The translations under genes were made by a program, and so were the position numbers. Shown piece after piece: positions 44,526 to 53,462 of a stretch of 64,000 nucleotides of DNA. The notes beneath the pieces are model-generated. The model was given only the letters and a program-made list of their open reading frames with translations. It was not told the origin of the DNA and searched no databases. The stretch covers positions 3,386,001-3,450,000 of the forward strand of contig NZ_CP133160.1 in assembly GCF_030913365.1 (NCBI RefSeq), given 5' to 3'. Each line of letters begins with the position of its first letter. Within the stretch, counting starts at the first letter, position 1. This DNA is from Stenotrophomonas sp. 24(2023) (GTDB lineage: Bacteria; Pseudomonadota; Gammaproteobacteria; Xanthomonadales; Xanthomonadaceae).

Positions 44526-45377
44526 TCAGCCCGGCGGCGGGCCGAGCTTCAGCGACAGGTCGATGGCCTGCACGTGCTTGGTCAGCGCGCCGATGGAAAT
44601 GCAGTCCACGCCGTCTTCGGCGATGGCGCGCAGGCCGTCCAGCCCGACGCTGCCGGAGACCTCCAGCGGGATGCGGCCGGCCGTGATGCGCACGGCCTGG
44701 CGGCGCATGCCGGCGTCGAAGTCGTCCAGCAGAATGCGTTCGCAGCCGGCTGCCAGGGCCTGCTGCAGCTGGTCCAGGTCTTCCACCTCCACCACCAGCG
44801 GCAGCTGCGGCCACATCGCCCGCGCGCTGGCCACCGCCGCGGCCAGCGAGCCGGCCGCGCGGATGTGGTTCTCTTTCAGCATCACCGTGTCGTACAGGCC
44901 GAAGCGGTGGTTGTCGCCGCCCCCGCAGCGCACGGCGTACTTCTGCGCCATGCGCAGGCCGGGCAGGGTCTTGCGGGTGTCCAGGATATGCGTGCCGGTG
45001 CCGGCCACGGCCGCGACGTAACGGGCGGTCGTGGTGGCGGTGCCGGACAGCGTCTGCAGGAAATTGAGCGAGGTACGCTCGGCGCTGACCAGGCTGCGGC
45101 TGCGGCCCTGCAGCAGGGCCAGCACGGTGCCGGCGGGTACGGCCTGGCCTTCCTCGACCTGCCAGTCGATCCGCACCTGCGGGTCCAGCGCCCGGTGGGT
45201 GGCATCGAACCAGGGCCGGCCCGCGATCACCCCGTCCTGCTTGCACAGCAGGTAGGCGATGTCGGGCTGGTCGGGCAGCAGCGCTGCGGTGACGTCACCG
45301 CTGCCGATGTCTTCGGCCAGCGCGCGGGCGACATCGGCCGCGACCTGGGCCGCATCCGGCGCCGGCAACCTGGTCAT
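44526..45377 (-). CDS. nadC: Nicotinate-nucleotide pyrophosphorylase (carboxylating)
   Basis: A 283-residue quinolinate phosphoribosyltransferase, the third step of de novo NAD synthesis. The N-terminal alpha/beta domain has EDIGSGDVTAALLP. The TIM-barrel domain has SAERTSLNFLQTLSGTATTTARY, DTRKTLPGLRMAQKYAVRCGGGDNHR and VMLKENHI, covering the phosphate- and quinolinate-binding Arg/Lys residues. Its ATG overlaps the stop of the upstream Trm112-like gene (ATGA). Confidence 0.95.
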   Translation of the reverse strand: MTRLPAPDAAQVAADVARALAEDIGSGDVTAALLPDQPDIAYLLCKQDGVIAGRPWFDATHRALDPQVRIDWQVEEGQAVPAGTVLALLQGRSRSLVSAERTSLNFLQTLSGTATTTARYVAAVAGTGTHILDTRKTLPGLRMAQKYAVRCGGGDNHRFGLYDTVMLKENHIRAAGSLAAAVASARAMWPQLPLVVEVEDLDQLQQALAAGCERILLDDFDAGMRRQAVRITAGRIPLEVSGSVGLDGLRAIAEDGVDCISIGALTKHVQAIDLSLKLGPPPG

Positions 45378-45643
45378 GCGCCGGGGAAACCGTCGATCTG
45401 CGCGGTCGGGATGGCTTCTTCGGCCAGCAGCACCGGAATGCCGTCCTCGACCCGGAACAGCTGCTTGCGGTCACGGCTGACCAGCACCTCGCGCAGGGGC
45501 TGCGCCAGCGGGTTGCCGTCGGCCTTGCTGACCGCACCGGCGGCGATCGCCCGGTTGAGCGCTTCCAGGCCGGCGGCCTCCAGCAGGGACAGGGGCTGGC
45601 GGGTGTCGGGCGACACCAGCAGGTCAAGCAGCTTGCGATCCAT
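45374..45643 (-). CDS. Trm112-like small protein (UPF0434/YcaR type)
   Basis: An 89-residue protein of the Trm112p-like family: LLDLLVSPDTRQPLSLLEAAG, then VLVSRDRKQLFRVEDGIPVLLAEEAIP. The family's zinc-binding Cys are absent, as often in bacterial members (CPxCKG is replaced here by SPDTRQP). Eukaryotic homologues activate methyltransferases, and the bacterial role is unknown. It is translationally coupled to nadC and diverges from purE with a 58-base gap. Confidence 0.82.
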   Translation of the reverse strand: MDRKLLDLLVSPDTRQPLSLLEAAGLEALNRAIAAGAVSKADGNPLAQPLREVLVSRDRKQLFRVEDGIPVLLAEEAIPTAQIDGFPGA

Positions 45644-45701
45644 GGTTCTTCGTCTTGCGTGGAAGACGGCTAGAATACGTCTTTAAGGTAGGTGACGGCC
45701 A

Positions 45702-46205
45702 ATGACCCCCAATCACACCGCGCCGCTTGTCGGCATCGTCATGGGTTCCCGCTCCGACTGGGAAACCATGCAGCACGCCGCCCAGAAGCTTGAAGCCCTG
45801 GGTGTTCCGTTCGAAGTGAAGGTGGTATCCGCCCACCGCACGCCGGACGTGTTGTTCAGCTATGCCGAACAGGCCGGCCCGCGCGGCCTGCGCGCGATCA
45901 TCGCCGGTGCCGGTGGCGCCGCGCACCTGCCGGGCATGCTGGCCGCCAAGACCGCCGTGCCGGTGCTGGGCGTGCCGGTGCAGTCCAAGGCCCTCAACGG
46001 CATGGATTCGCTGCTGTCGATCGTGCAGATGCCGGCCGGCATCCCGGTGGCCACCTTCGCCATCGGCAATGCCGGTGCCTCCAATGCCGCGCTGTTCGCC
46101 GCCGCCATGCTGGCCAGTGACCAGCCGGCCATCGGCCAGGCGCTGGACGGCTTCCGGGCGCGCCAGACCGAAGACGTGATGGCCCACGACGACCCGCGCC
46201 AATGA
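45702..46205 (+). CDS. purE: N5-carboxyaminoimidazole ribonucleotide mutase
   Basis: A 167-residue class I PurE that rearranges N5-CAIR to CAIR in purine synthesis. The motifs [23 protein letters not shown] and [14 protein letters not shown] are intact, then [39 protein letters not shown] precedes the ATG by eight bases and a TAGAAT at 45671-45676 may be its -10. It is coupled to purK by an ATGA overlap. Confidence 0.96.
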   Translation: MTPNHTAPLVGIVMGSRSDWETMQHAAQKLEALGVPFEVKVVSAHRTPDVLFSYAEQAGPRGLRAIIAGAGGAAHLPGMLAAKTAVPVLGVPVQSKALNGMDSLLSIVQMPAGIPVATFAIGNAGASNAALFAAAMLASDQPAIGQALDGFRARQTEDVMAHDDPRQ

Positions 46206-47347
46206 GCCTGACCGTCGGCATCCTGGGCGGGGGACAGCTGGCCCGCATGATGGTCCTGGCCGGTGCGCCGCTGGGGCTGCGTTTCGAGCTGTACGACCCG
46301 GCGGCCGACGCCTGCAGCGGGCCGCTGGCGCCGCTGACCGTCGGGGCCTTCGATGACCGCCAGGCGCTGGCCGCTTTTGCGGCCAAGGTCGATGTGGTCA
46401 CCTTCGATTTCGAGAACGTGCCGGCCGACAGCGCGCAGTGGCTGGCCGGGCAGGTGCCGGTCTACCCGCCGCCGTCGGCACTGGCCGTGGCCCAGGATCG
46501 CCTCAGCGAGAAGACCTTGTTCCAGCAGCTGGGCATCCCGCTGCCGGCCTTCGCCGACATCCGCAGCCGCGACGAACTGGCCGCGAAGGCTGCCGAATTC
46601 GGCCTGCCGTGCATCCTCAAGACCCGCCGCCTCGGTTATGACGGCAAGGGCCAGTTCCGCCTGCGCAGCGAGGCCGACATCGACGCCGCCTGGGAGGCGC
46701 TGGGGGGCCAGGTAGAGCGTACCGGGCTGATCCTGGAAGGGTTCGTGGCATTCCAGCGCGAGGTCAGCGTGGTGGCCGTGCGTGGCCGCGATGGCAGCTT
46801 CCAGGCATGGCCGGTCACCGGTAACTGGCACGTCGATGGCGTGCTCTCGGCCAGCGTGGCCCCGGCCGTGCTGTCCGATGAGGAACACACCGCTGCGGTC
46901 GGCTATGCCCGCCGCGTGGCCGAACACCTGCAGTACGTGGGGGTGTTCGCGCTGGAGCTGTTCTGCCGTGATGGGCAGCTGCTGGCCAACGAGATGGCGC
47001 CGCGCGTGCACAACTCCGGGCACTGGACCATCGAAGGCAGCGAGACCTCGCAGTTCGAGAACCACCTGCGTGCCGTGCTGGGCCTGCCGCTGGGCAGCAC
47101 GCGCATGCTGGGCCATGCCTGCATGCTGAACTGGCTGGGCGCGATGCCCGACCCGGCACCGGTACTGGCCCAGGCCAGCGGCCACTGGCACGACTACGGC
47201 AAGCAGCCGCGCGACGGCCGCAAGGTGGGCCACGCCACCCTGCGTGACGACGATGCCGCTGCGCTGGCCGCTGCGCTGGAGCAGGTGGGTGAGGCATTGG
47301 GCCGCCAGGCCCAGGTCGCGCCGGCGGTCCGCACACTGCGCGGTTGA
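46202..47347 (+). CDS. purK: N5-carboxyaminoimidazole ribonucleotide synthase
   Basis: A 381-residue ATP-grasp ligase making N5-CAIR from AIR, bicarbonate and ATP, the substrate of PurE. The N-terminal [16 protein letters not shown], the ATP-grasp [10 protein letters not shown] and VVAVRGRDG follow, then [28 protein letters not shown], which carries the metal-binding Glu/Asn region. Start within the purE stop (ATGA) shows a two-gene operon. Confidence 0.96.
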   Translation: MSLTVGILGGGQLARMMVLAGAPLGLRFELYDPAADACSGPLAPLTVGAFDDRQALAAFAAKVDVVTFDFENVPADSAQWLAGQVPVYPPPSALAVAQDRLSEKTLFQQLGIPLPAFADIRSRDELAAKAAEFGLPCILKTRRLGYDGKGQFRLRSEADIDAAWEALGGQVERTGLILEGFVAFQREVSVVAVRGRDGSFQAWPVTGNWHVDGVLSASVAPAVLSDEEHTAAVGYARRVAEHLQYVGVFALELFCRDGQLLANEMAPRVHNSGHWTIEGSETSQFENHLRAVLGLPLGSTRMLGHACMLNWLGAMPDPAPVLAQASGHWHDYGKQPRDGRKVGHATLRDDDAAALAAALEQVGEALGRQAQVAPAVRTLRG

Positions 47348-47463
47348 GCGGTGGCGTGCGGGGCAGGGGCCGCGCACGGATGCAACGTTGCAATGCGCCG
47401 GTGCACGCATCGGCGCGACCGCTGCAGTGGTAGCGTGGGACGCCTGTCACTGGAGTCACCACG

Positions 47464-47805
47464 ATGCTCGACTGGAATGCCTACCGCAAGGAACTGAAGG
47501 GCCGTATCGGCGAGATCGGCAAGCTCTCGCCCGATACCGTCAAGGGCTATGCAACCCTGGCCAATGCCGGCGCACAGACCGGCCATCTGGATGCCAAGAC
47601 CCGCGAACTGATCAGCCTGGCCGTGGCGGTGACCACCCGCTGCGATGGCTGCATCACCGTGCATGTCGATGCCGCGCTCAAGCAGGGCGCCAGCCGCGAG
47701 GAGATCGCCGAGGCGCTGGGCGTGGCCGTGGCCCTCAATGCCGGTGCCGCGCTGGTGTATTCGGCACGGGTGATGGATGCCGTGGCCGCGCACGAGGCCG
47801 CCTGA
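47464..47805 (+). CDS. Carboxymuconolactone decarboxylase/AhpD-like protein
   Basis: A 113-residue all-helical CMD-family protein with the AhpD-type redox motif: C60-DG-C63 and H67 (RCDGCITVH), preceded by the conserved Glu in KTRELISLAVAV. Such single-domain proteins are small thiol peroxidase or disulfide reductase-like enzymes and are often used against peroxides. The physiological partner is unknown. It follows purK by 116 bases and precedes the convergent sodB, another oxidative-stress gene. Confidence 0.88.
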   Translation: MLDWNAYRKELKGRIGEIGKLSPDTVKGYATLANAGAQTGHLDAKTRELISLAVAVTTRCDGCITVHVDAALKQGASREEIAEALGVAVALNAGAALVYSARVMDAVAAHEAA

Positions 47806-47886
47806 GCGGGGCCGACGCCGAGCCCCGCCCGGTACACCACCGTCCGGGCGCGTTGCCCGGGATCCGGCCATATCGGGCCGCCCCCG

Positions 47887-47908
47887 GTAGCGCCAGGGCA
47901 TGCCGGGC
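47887..47908 (+). repeat. Degenerate GTAG palindromic repeat
   Basis: It begins GTAGCGCCAGGGC-ATG and continues GCCGGGCG, an imperfect hairpin in the 130-base gap between the convergent AhpD-like and sodB genes. Confidence 0.6.
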
Positions 47909-47935
47909 GGGATGTCCCCCGCTCGCCGCAGCGCC

Positions 47936-48514
47936 TCAGCGCAGCTGGCTTTCAGCGAACTCCCAGTTGACCAGCTTCCAGAAGCCGTCCAGATAACGGG
48001 CGCGCTCGTTCTGGTAATCGGTGTAGTAGGCGTGCTCCCACAGGTCGCAGACCAGCAGCGGCGTGCTGTCCCCGGTCAGCGGAGTGCCTGCGTTGCGGGT
48101 GACCTGGATGCCCAGTTGCCCGCTGGGGTGCTGCACCAGCCAGGCCCAGCCCGAGCCGAACAGGCCCAGCGCGGCCTTGTTGAAGGCCTCGCGCAGCTGC
48201 GCGGCATCACCGAACTGGCGCTTGACCAGTTCGGCCAGCCGGCCCTGTGGTTCGCCGCCACCGCGCGGGCGCAGGCACTTCCAGTAGAACGCGTGGTTCC
48301 AGGCCTGCGCGGCCGCATCGAACAATGCGCCCTGGGCGTGGCGGACGATGTCCTCCAGCGGGGCATCGTCCCATTCGGTACCGGTGATGGCCGCATTGAC
48401 CGCATCCACATAGGCGCGGTGGTGGCGGCCATGATGCAGTTCCAGCACCTGGGGCGACAGGTGCGGCAGCAGGGCGGACGGGGCGTAGGGCAGGGCAGGC
48501 AGTTCGACGGGCAT
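47936..48514 (-). CDS. sodB: Iron-type superoxide dismutase
   Basis: A 192-residue cytoplasmic Fe/Mn-family superoxide dismutase. Metal ligands are H27 (ELHHGRHH), H74 (AWNHAFYW), D157 and H161 (DLWEHAYY), the same numbering as E. coli SodB. The AGTPLTGDSTPLL segment favours the Fe type, although metal choice in this family cannot be settled by eye. The ATG at 48514 has no strong ribosome-binding site. It diverges from grxD. Confidence 0.92.
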   Translation of the reverse strand: MPVELPALPYAPSALLPHLSPQVLELHHGRHHRAYVDAVNAAITGTEWDDAPLEDIVRHAQGALFDAAAQAWNHAFYWKCLRPRGGGEPQGRLAELVKRQFGDAAQLREAFNKAALGLFGSGWAWLVQHPSGQLGIQVTRNAGTPLTGDSTPLLVCDLWEHAYYTDYQNERARYLDGFWKLVNWEFAESQLR

Positions 48515-48634
48515 GGACGGGTTCGTGGCCAGGGGGCGGCGGCAGCCGGTTCCATCGGCTTACAATGGCGGCTAACGTGGGAAGTCTAGCCGACCGCCGC
48601 GGTCGGTTTGTCCGGCGAAGCAAGGAGTGTGGTT

Positions 48635-48955
48635 GTGGCGGTAATGCAGCAGATACAGGCCGAGGTCGATCGTTACCCGCTCGTGTTGTTCATGAAGGGC
48701 ACCCCGCAATATCCGACGTGCGGCTTCTCCAGCCGCGCGGTACAGGCGCTCATGGCCGCTGGCGCGGTGTCGCTGCGCACCGTCAACGTGCTGGAGGAGC
48801 CGGAAATCCGCGCCAACCTGCCACGCTTCTCCAACCTGCCGACGTTCCCGCAGCTGTTCATCAACGGCGAGCTGATCGGGGGCTGCGACATCGTGATGGA
48901 ACTGTTTGAATCCGGCGAGCTCAAGCGCATCGTCGAAGAGGCCACCCAGGGATGA
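48635..48955 (+). CDS. grxD: Monothiol glutaredoxin (GrxD/Grx4)
   Basis: A 106-residue monothiol glutaredoxin with the CGFS active site (C29), KGTPQYPTCGFS, and the glutathione-binding TFPQLFINGELIGGCDIV. The family binds and delivers 2Fe-2S clusters, often with BolA, rather than reducing disulfides. The start is a GTG at 48635, seven bases after AAGGAG. The ATG at 48644 is too far from it and a GTG at 48629 too close. Its stop overlaps the SDR start (ATGA). Confidence 0.9.
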   Translation: MAVMQQIQAEVDRYPLVLFMKGTPQYPTCGFSSRAVQALMAAGAVSLRTVNVLEEPEIRANLPRFSNLPTFPQLFINGELIGGCDIVMELFESGELKRIVEEATQG

Positions 48956-49713
48956 GTGCCACGCCATCGCCGTCACCGGCTCCCGGGGCGCTCGATGGCC
49001 GGGTGATTCTTGTCGCCGGGGCGGGCGGTGGGCTGGGCAGTGCTGCAGCCGTGGCCGCCGCCGCCGCCGGGGCCACCGTGGTGCTGCTGGGGCGCAAGCC
49101 GCGCCGGCTGGACCGTGTCTATGCCCAGGTGCAGGCCGTCGGGCCCGAACCCCTGCTGTACCCGCTGGACCTGGAGGGGGCCAGCCCGGATGACTACGCC
49201 GAACTTGCCCGCGCACTGCAGGCCGAACTGGGGCGGCTGGATGGCGTGCTGGTCTGCGCGGCCCATTTCCCGGGGCTGACCCCGTTCGAGCTGGCCGACC
49301 CGGCCAGCTTTGCCCGCGCCGTGCATGTCACCCTCACCGCACCGGCCTGGCTGGCCCAGGCCTGCCTGCCACTGCTGCGCCAGGCGGAGGATGCGGCGCT
49401 GGTGTTCTGCGTGGATGCCCCGGAGCGGGTGGGGCGGGCCTACTGGGGCGGCTACGGCGCCGCCCAGCATGGGCTGCGCGGGCTGATCGGCAGCCTGCAC
49501 GACGAACTGGCCAACAGTCCGGTGCGGGTCAGTGGCTTGTCCCCCGGGCCATTGCGCACCGCGCTGCGTGCGCGGGCCTATTCGCTGGACCAGGACCCGC
49601 TGGCACAAGGGCCTGAACAGGCCGCGGCGGCGGCGGTGCAGCTGTTGTCCCCTGCAGGACAGGCGTGGCGGGGGCAGGTGCTGGACGTGACTGGAACGCC
49701 TGCACAGTTGTAA
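48952..49713 (+). CDS. SDR-family protein (YciK-like) lacking the catalytic Lys
   Basis: A 253-residue short-chain dehydrogenase fold. The cofactor motif is VAGAGGGLGSAAAVAAAAAGA (TGxxxGxG class), followed by GRKPRRLD, which favours NADPH, and LDGVLVCAAHF. At the active site the usual YxxxK reads YGAAQ (GYGAAQHGLRGL). The Lys is therefore Gln, and the catalytic Ser position (VFCVDAPE) is not Ser. It may bind nucleotide without normal dehydrogenase activity. It is coupled to grxD by ATGA, which hints at a shared role, but no function is known. Confidence 0.8.
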   Translation: MSATPSPSPAPGALDGRVILVAGAGGGLGSAAAVAAAAAGATVVLLGRKPRRLDRVYAQVQAVGPEPLLYPLDLEGASPDDYAELARALQAELGRLDGVLVCAAHFPGLTPFELADPASFARAVHVTLTAPAWLAQACLPLLRQAEDAALVFCVDAPERVGRAYWGGYGAAQHGLRGLIGSLHDELANSPVRVSGLSPGPLRTALRARAYSLDQDPLAQGPEQAAAAAVQLLSPAGQAWRGQVLDVTGTPAQL

Positions 49714-49944
49714 TCGATCCAGCAAGGTGATGTGAAGAATCCGTCACGATCGCGTTGCGATGGGGTGCCGTTTGTCGCGTAACCGTCACAATCATCGCGT
49801 AGCGTGTTAATCTAGTGTTAACCGTTATGGCTACCTTCAGCCACGCGGTCGGGAACCCAGATCTTCAGTCCAGACAGCTGCCCGCAAGGCTGCTTGGGCG
49901 CGTTTTTTTTCCGCCATCGCCAACATGTATCGAGGCTACCCTAG
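49714..49944 (+). promoter_or_regulatory. Leader region of the Oar-like receptor
   Basis: A 231-base non-coding stretch. Two copies of CCGTCAC(G/A)ATC start at 49741 and 49783. A weak promoter-like pair is GTCACA (49785-49790) with 17 bases to TAATCT (49808-49813), followed by a second GTGTTAA word. An intrinsic terminator lies at 49880-49910, before the start at 49945. This suggests attenuation or a small RNA. Confidence 0.4.
49880..49910 (+). terminator. Intrinsic terminator inside the receptor leader
   Basis: GCCC (49880-49883) pairs with GGGC (49896-49899) and AAG with CTT around a GCTG loop, with a small GC bulge, followed by GCG and eight consecutive T (49903-49910). It lies 35 bases before the receptor ATG. 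Confidence 0.6.
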
Positions 49945-52900
49945 ATGACCCACCCACTCCGGATGTCCAAGCTCACCCTTGGTCTCGTGGCTGCGCTCGC
50001 CGCCGCTCCCGCCTTCGCCCAGAGCACCTCCGCCGGTGTCGGCGGCCAGGTCGTGTCCGCAGCAGGCGCGCCTGTCGCCGGTGCTGAAGTCACCATCACC
50101 CACGTCGAATCGGGCACCGTTTCCCGTGCCGTCACCGACGCCTCGGGCCGCTACAACGCCCGCGGCCTGCGCGTGGGTGGCCCGTACACCATCACCATCA
50201 CCAAGCCGGGTGAAGGCACCAAGACCGAGGAAGGCGTCTTCCTGAACCTGAACCAGGTCAACACGGTCAATGCCAACCTGACCGGTGATGTGGCCGCCAC
50301 CAACCTGGGCGCGGTCCAGGTCGTCGCCGCCGCCGTGGGCAGCGAAGTGTTCAGCGCCTACAAGATGGGCACCGGCACCAACGTCAACCGCGAGTCGATC
50401 GAAGCGCTGCCGTCGGCCAACCGCAACATCCAGGATTACATCCGCCTCGATCCGCGCATCTCGCAGGTCAGCAAGGCCGACGGTGCGATCTCGGTGGGTG
50501 GCCAGAACACCCGTTACAACGCCATCCGCATCGACGGCATCGGCGCCGGCGATCCGTTCGGCCTGGAATCCAACAACCTGCCGACCGAGCGTCAGCCGGT
50601 GTCGATGGATGCGATCCAGGAAATCAACATCGACGTCGCCAACTACGACACCACCATCTCCGGTGGTACCGGTGCGGTGATCAACGCGGTGACCAAGTCG
50701 GGTACCAACAAGTTCGGTGGCACCGTGTACTACGCCTACCGCGACAAGGACATGGTGCGTGACAAGCTGGACGGCGTGAAGTTCAACGGCTTCGACGACG
50801 AAAAGACCTACGGCATGACCTTCGGCGGCCCGATCGTCAAGGACAAGCTGTTCTTCTTCGCCAACTACGAAAAGATGGAGCGTTCGGCGCCGGGCGTCAG
50901 CCTGTCCGATTCGCCGTACGGCAAGGGTACCGTCACCGACGCCGACATCGCCCGTGCGCAGCAGATCGCCAAGGGTTACGGCTTCGACGCCGGCTCGCTC
51001 GATGCCCCGGCCAACAAGACCGAGGTTGAAGAGTACGCGCTGAAGATCGACTGGAACATCAGCGAGCACCACCGCGCTGCGGTGCGCTACAACAAGATGG
51101 AACAGAACGTCGTCCGCTTCCCGCAGATCAGCAACAGCGCTGTGTCGCTGAACACGTTCTGGTACCAGCAGCCGAAGAACTACAAGTCCTGGATGGGTGA
51201 ACTGTTCAGCGACTGGTCCGAGAACTTCTCGACCGAGTTCAAGCTGTCGCACAAGGAATACACGGCGATCCGTACCCCGTACTCGTCGCTGCCGCAGATC
51301 CAGGTCCGTGGCTTCGGCGCCAGCGGCAATGACTCGCTGTACTTCGGTACCGAGCAGAACTCGCACGTGAACGCTGTCGAGAGCAAGGAACTGAGCGCCT
51401 TCGGTGCCGCCACCTGGTACGTTGGCGACCACACCATCAAGTTCGGTTTCGACTATTCCGACAACGATCTGATGAACTACTACGGCCGCAACGTCAACGG
51501 CACGTACGTGTTCAACAACCTCAATGACTTTGCCAGCGGCACCATCAACCAGTACATCGTCCGCGCCCCGCGCGCCGGTGGCAGCTACGATGACATCCCG
51601 GCCAAGTACAACCTGAAGAACACCGGCCTGTTCATCCAGGACAGCTGGGCGGTCAACAGCAACCTGACCGTGATGGGTGGCGTGCGCATCGACATCCCGG
51701 ACTTCGGTGACCAGCGCCTGTACAACCCGCGCATCATGGAACTGTACGGCTACGACAACACCAACACGGTGGATTCGAAGCTGGTGCAGCCGCGTGTCGG
51801 CTTCAACTACACCTTCGACAGCGACCGCCCGACCCAGCTGCGTGGTGGCGTGGGCCTGTTCGGCGGCGCCGCCCCGAACGTGTGGCTGGCCGGTACCTAC
51901 CAGAACACCGGTCTGAACTACACCGAGTACACCCTGAACAGCCCGTCGGGCAAGTTCTTCACCCCGAACATCGACCCGCCGTACATCCCGACCTCGGGTG
52001 CGGGCCGCCAGAACGTCGACATCGCCGCGCCGAACCTGAAGCTGCCGTCGGTGTGGAAGACCAACCTGGCCTTCGATCACGAGCTGCCGTGGTATGGCAT
52101 CGTCGCGTCGGCCGAGTTCCTGTACACCAAGGTCAACAACGCCATCTACTTCGAGCGTCTGGACCTGTACAACGGCAACGGCCAGTCCTACACCCGTATC
52201 GGCCAGGACGGTCGCCAGCTGTTCTGGAACGCCGCCGGTTACATCCCGTGCGTCGGCACGGCTGCAAGCCCGACCAACTGCTCGGTCCGCGAAGGCGCTA
52301 CTGCGCCGGGCACCACCCAGCGCGTGGGTGGCAAGAACTACCGTCCGGGTGACATCGGCGACGTGCTGCTGATGCGCAACACCGACAAGGGCAGCAGCCG
52401 CCAGTTCACCGTCGGCCTGAACAAGGCGCTGGAAAACAACTGGGGCTGGTCGCTGGCCTACACCTACACCGCCGCCAAGGAAGTCAGCCCGCTGACCAGC
52501 TCGCAGAACACCTCGAACTGGGGCAGCACGCTGATCGGCAACGCCAACGAAAACGTCGCCTATGATTCGCGCTATGCGATCAAGGACCGCGTGACCGGTT
52601 CGATCAACTGGAAGAAGGCGTTCTTCGGCAACTACAACACCAGCATCGGCCTGTTCTACGAAGGTCGTTCGGGTCGTCCGTTCAGCTACATCTATTACAA
52701 CGACCTCAACGGCGATGCCGCCTCGACCAGTGGCGCCGGCTTCTTCAACGACCTGTTCTACGTGCCGAACGGCCCGGGTGACGTCAAGTTCACCGGTGGC
52801 GCCGCGATGGAGAAGGCCTTCTTCGACTGGCTGGCCAAGAACCCGCAGCTGGCCAAGTACCAGGGCCAGATCGCCCCGGCCAATGCGTTCCGCACGAAGT

Positions 52901-53214
52901 GGATCAACAGCTTCGACGTGCGCATCAGCCAGGAACTGCCGGGCCTGTTCGAAGGCCACAAGACCGAGCTGGCGCTGGACATCATGAATGTCGGCAACCT
53001 GCTCAACAAGAAGTGGGGCCGCATCGAAGACTACGGCTTCAACTCGACCGCACGCGTGGCCAGCTACGCGGGTATCGACCCGGCAACCGGCAAGTACATC
53101 TACAACTTCACCGGCAGCACCGATACCCCGACCGTCCAGGAAAACAACAACGACAAGGGCAACACCGGCGTGTCGCGCTGGTCGATGCAGCTGACCCTGA
53201 AGTACAAGTTCTGA
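49945..53214 (+). CDS. Oar-like TonB-dependent outer-membrane receptor
   Basis: A 1089-residue receptor. A signal peptide (1-25) is followed by a carboxypeptidase-regulatory-like beta-sandwich (about 29-110, GGQVVSAAGAPVAGAEVTITH, TDASGRYNARGLRVGGPYTI). A plug follows (about 130-260, with SVGGQNTRYNAIRIDGI, AIQEINIDVANYDTTISGGTGAVINAVTKSG), and then a long beta-barrel ending in an aromatic residue (LKYKF). This is the Oar/OmpA-related TonB-dependent architecture frequent in Xanthomonadaceae. Ligands are mostly unknown and peptides or carbohydrates are proposed. The barrel has fast-growth codon choice, suggesting high expression. A leader with an attenuator-like terminator precedes it and a hairpin follows. 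Confidence 0.92.
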   Translation: MTHPLRMSKLTLGLVAALAAAPAFAQSTSAGVGGQVVSAAGAPVAGAEVTITHVESGTVSRAVTDASGRYNARGLRVGGPYTITITKPGEGTKTEEGVFLNLNQVNTVNANLTGDVAATNLGAVQVVAAAVGSEVFSAYKMGTGTNVNRESIEALPSANRNIQDYIRLDPRISQVSKADGAISVGGQNTRYNAIRIDGIGAGDPFGLESNNLPTERQPVSMDAIQEINIDVANYDTTISGGTGAVINAVTKSGTNKFGGTVYYAYRDKDMVRDKLDGVKFNGFDDEKTYGMTFGGPIVKDKLFFFANYEKMERSAPGVSLSDSPYGKGTVTDADIARAQQIAKGYGFDAGSLDAPANKTEVEEYALKIDWNISEHHRAAVRYNKMEQNVVRFPQISNSAVSLNTFWYQQPKNYKSWMGELFSDWSENFSTEFKLSHKEYTAIRTPYSSLPQIQVRGFGASGNDSLYFGTEQNSHVNAVESKELSAFGAATWYVGDHTIKFGFDYSDNDLMNYYGRNVNGTYVFNNLNDFASGTINQYIVRAPRAGGSYDDIPAKYNLKNTGLFIQDSWAVNSNLTVMGGVRIDIPDFGDQRLYNPRIMELYGYDNTNTVDSKLVQPRVGFNYTFDSDRPTQLRGGVGLFGGAAPNVWLAGTYQNTGLNYTEYTLNSPSGKFFTPNIDPPYIPTSGAGRQNVDIAAPNLKLPSVWKTNLAFDHELPWYGIVASAEFLYTKVNNAIYFERLDLYNGNGQSYTRIGQDGRQLFWNAAGYIPCVGTAASPTNCSVREGATAPGTTQRVGGKNYRPGDIGDVLLMRNTDKGSSRQFTVGLNKALENNWGWSLAYTYTAAKEVSPLTSSQNTSNWGSTLIGNANENVAYDSRYAIKDRVTGSINWKKAFFGNYNTSIGLFYEGRSGRPFSYIYYNDLNGDAASTSGAGFFNDLFYVPNGPGDVKFTGGAAMEKAFFDWLAKNPQLAKYQGQIAPANAFRTKWINSFDVRISQELPGLFEGHKTELALDIMNVGNLLNKKWGRIEDYGFNSTARVASYAGIDPATGKYIYNFTGSTDTPTVQENNNDKGNTGVSRWSMQLTLKYKF

Positions 53215-53241
53215 TTCCTTTGAACTTGATGCAGTAACAAA

Positions 53242-53271
53242 GGAAACGGCCGGGGCGACCCGGCCGTTTCC
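53242..53271 (+). terminator. Hairpin terminator after the Oar-like receptor
   Basis: GGAAACGGCCGGG (53242-53254) and its exact complement (53259-53271) enclose a GCGA loop, 28 bases after the stop. The T run is poor, but the 13-bp stem is strong. Confidence 0.75.
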
Positions 53272-53385
53272 CGTTGTGCCGAAATCCCTTGCAGCCCCGC
53301 CGGCAGGGGCGTAGCATCGCTATACGTGCGCGGCCACCAGGCCGCCTGGCGGTCCCGGAAAGGTGAACGCAGGCAGCACGCATCC

Positions 53386-53417
53386 AACGGTCGGGTTTCC
53401 CGGCCGTTTTGCTTTTT
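53386..53417 (+). terminator. Rho-independent terminator upstream of ppnN
   Basis: AACGGTCGGG (53386-53395) and CCCGGCCGTT (53399-53408) form a stem with one G-U pair and a TTT loop, followed by TTGCTTTTT. It ends 46 bases before ppnN and may end a short transcript or act in the ppnN leader. Confidence 0.7.
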
Positions 53418-53462
53418 AAGGGGGCGGCGCTACAGTCGGAAACCTTGAAGGAAGCGAAAAAA

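Noticed and set aside
49936..52959. A 1007-codon open frame antisense to the Oar-like receptor
   Set aside because: Same artefact. It is low-complexity, Val/Asp/Arg/Ala-rich and without ribosome-binding site or family motifs.
49936..53214. The Oar-like receptor as a siderophore receptor
   Set aside because: The N-terminal carboxypeptidase-regulatory-like domain and the Oar-type plug differ from siderophore receptors, and no Fur box was found in its leader.
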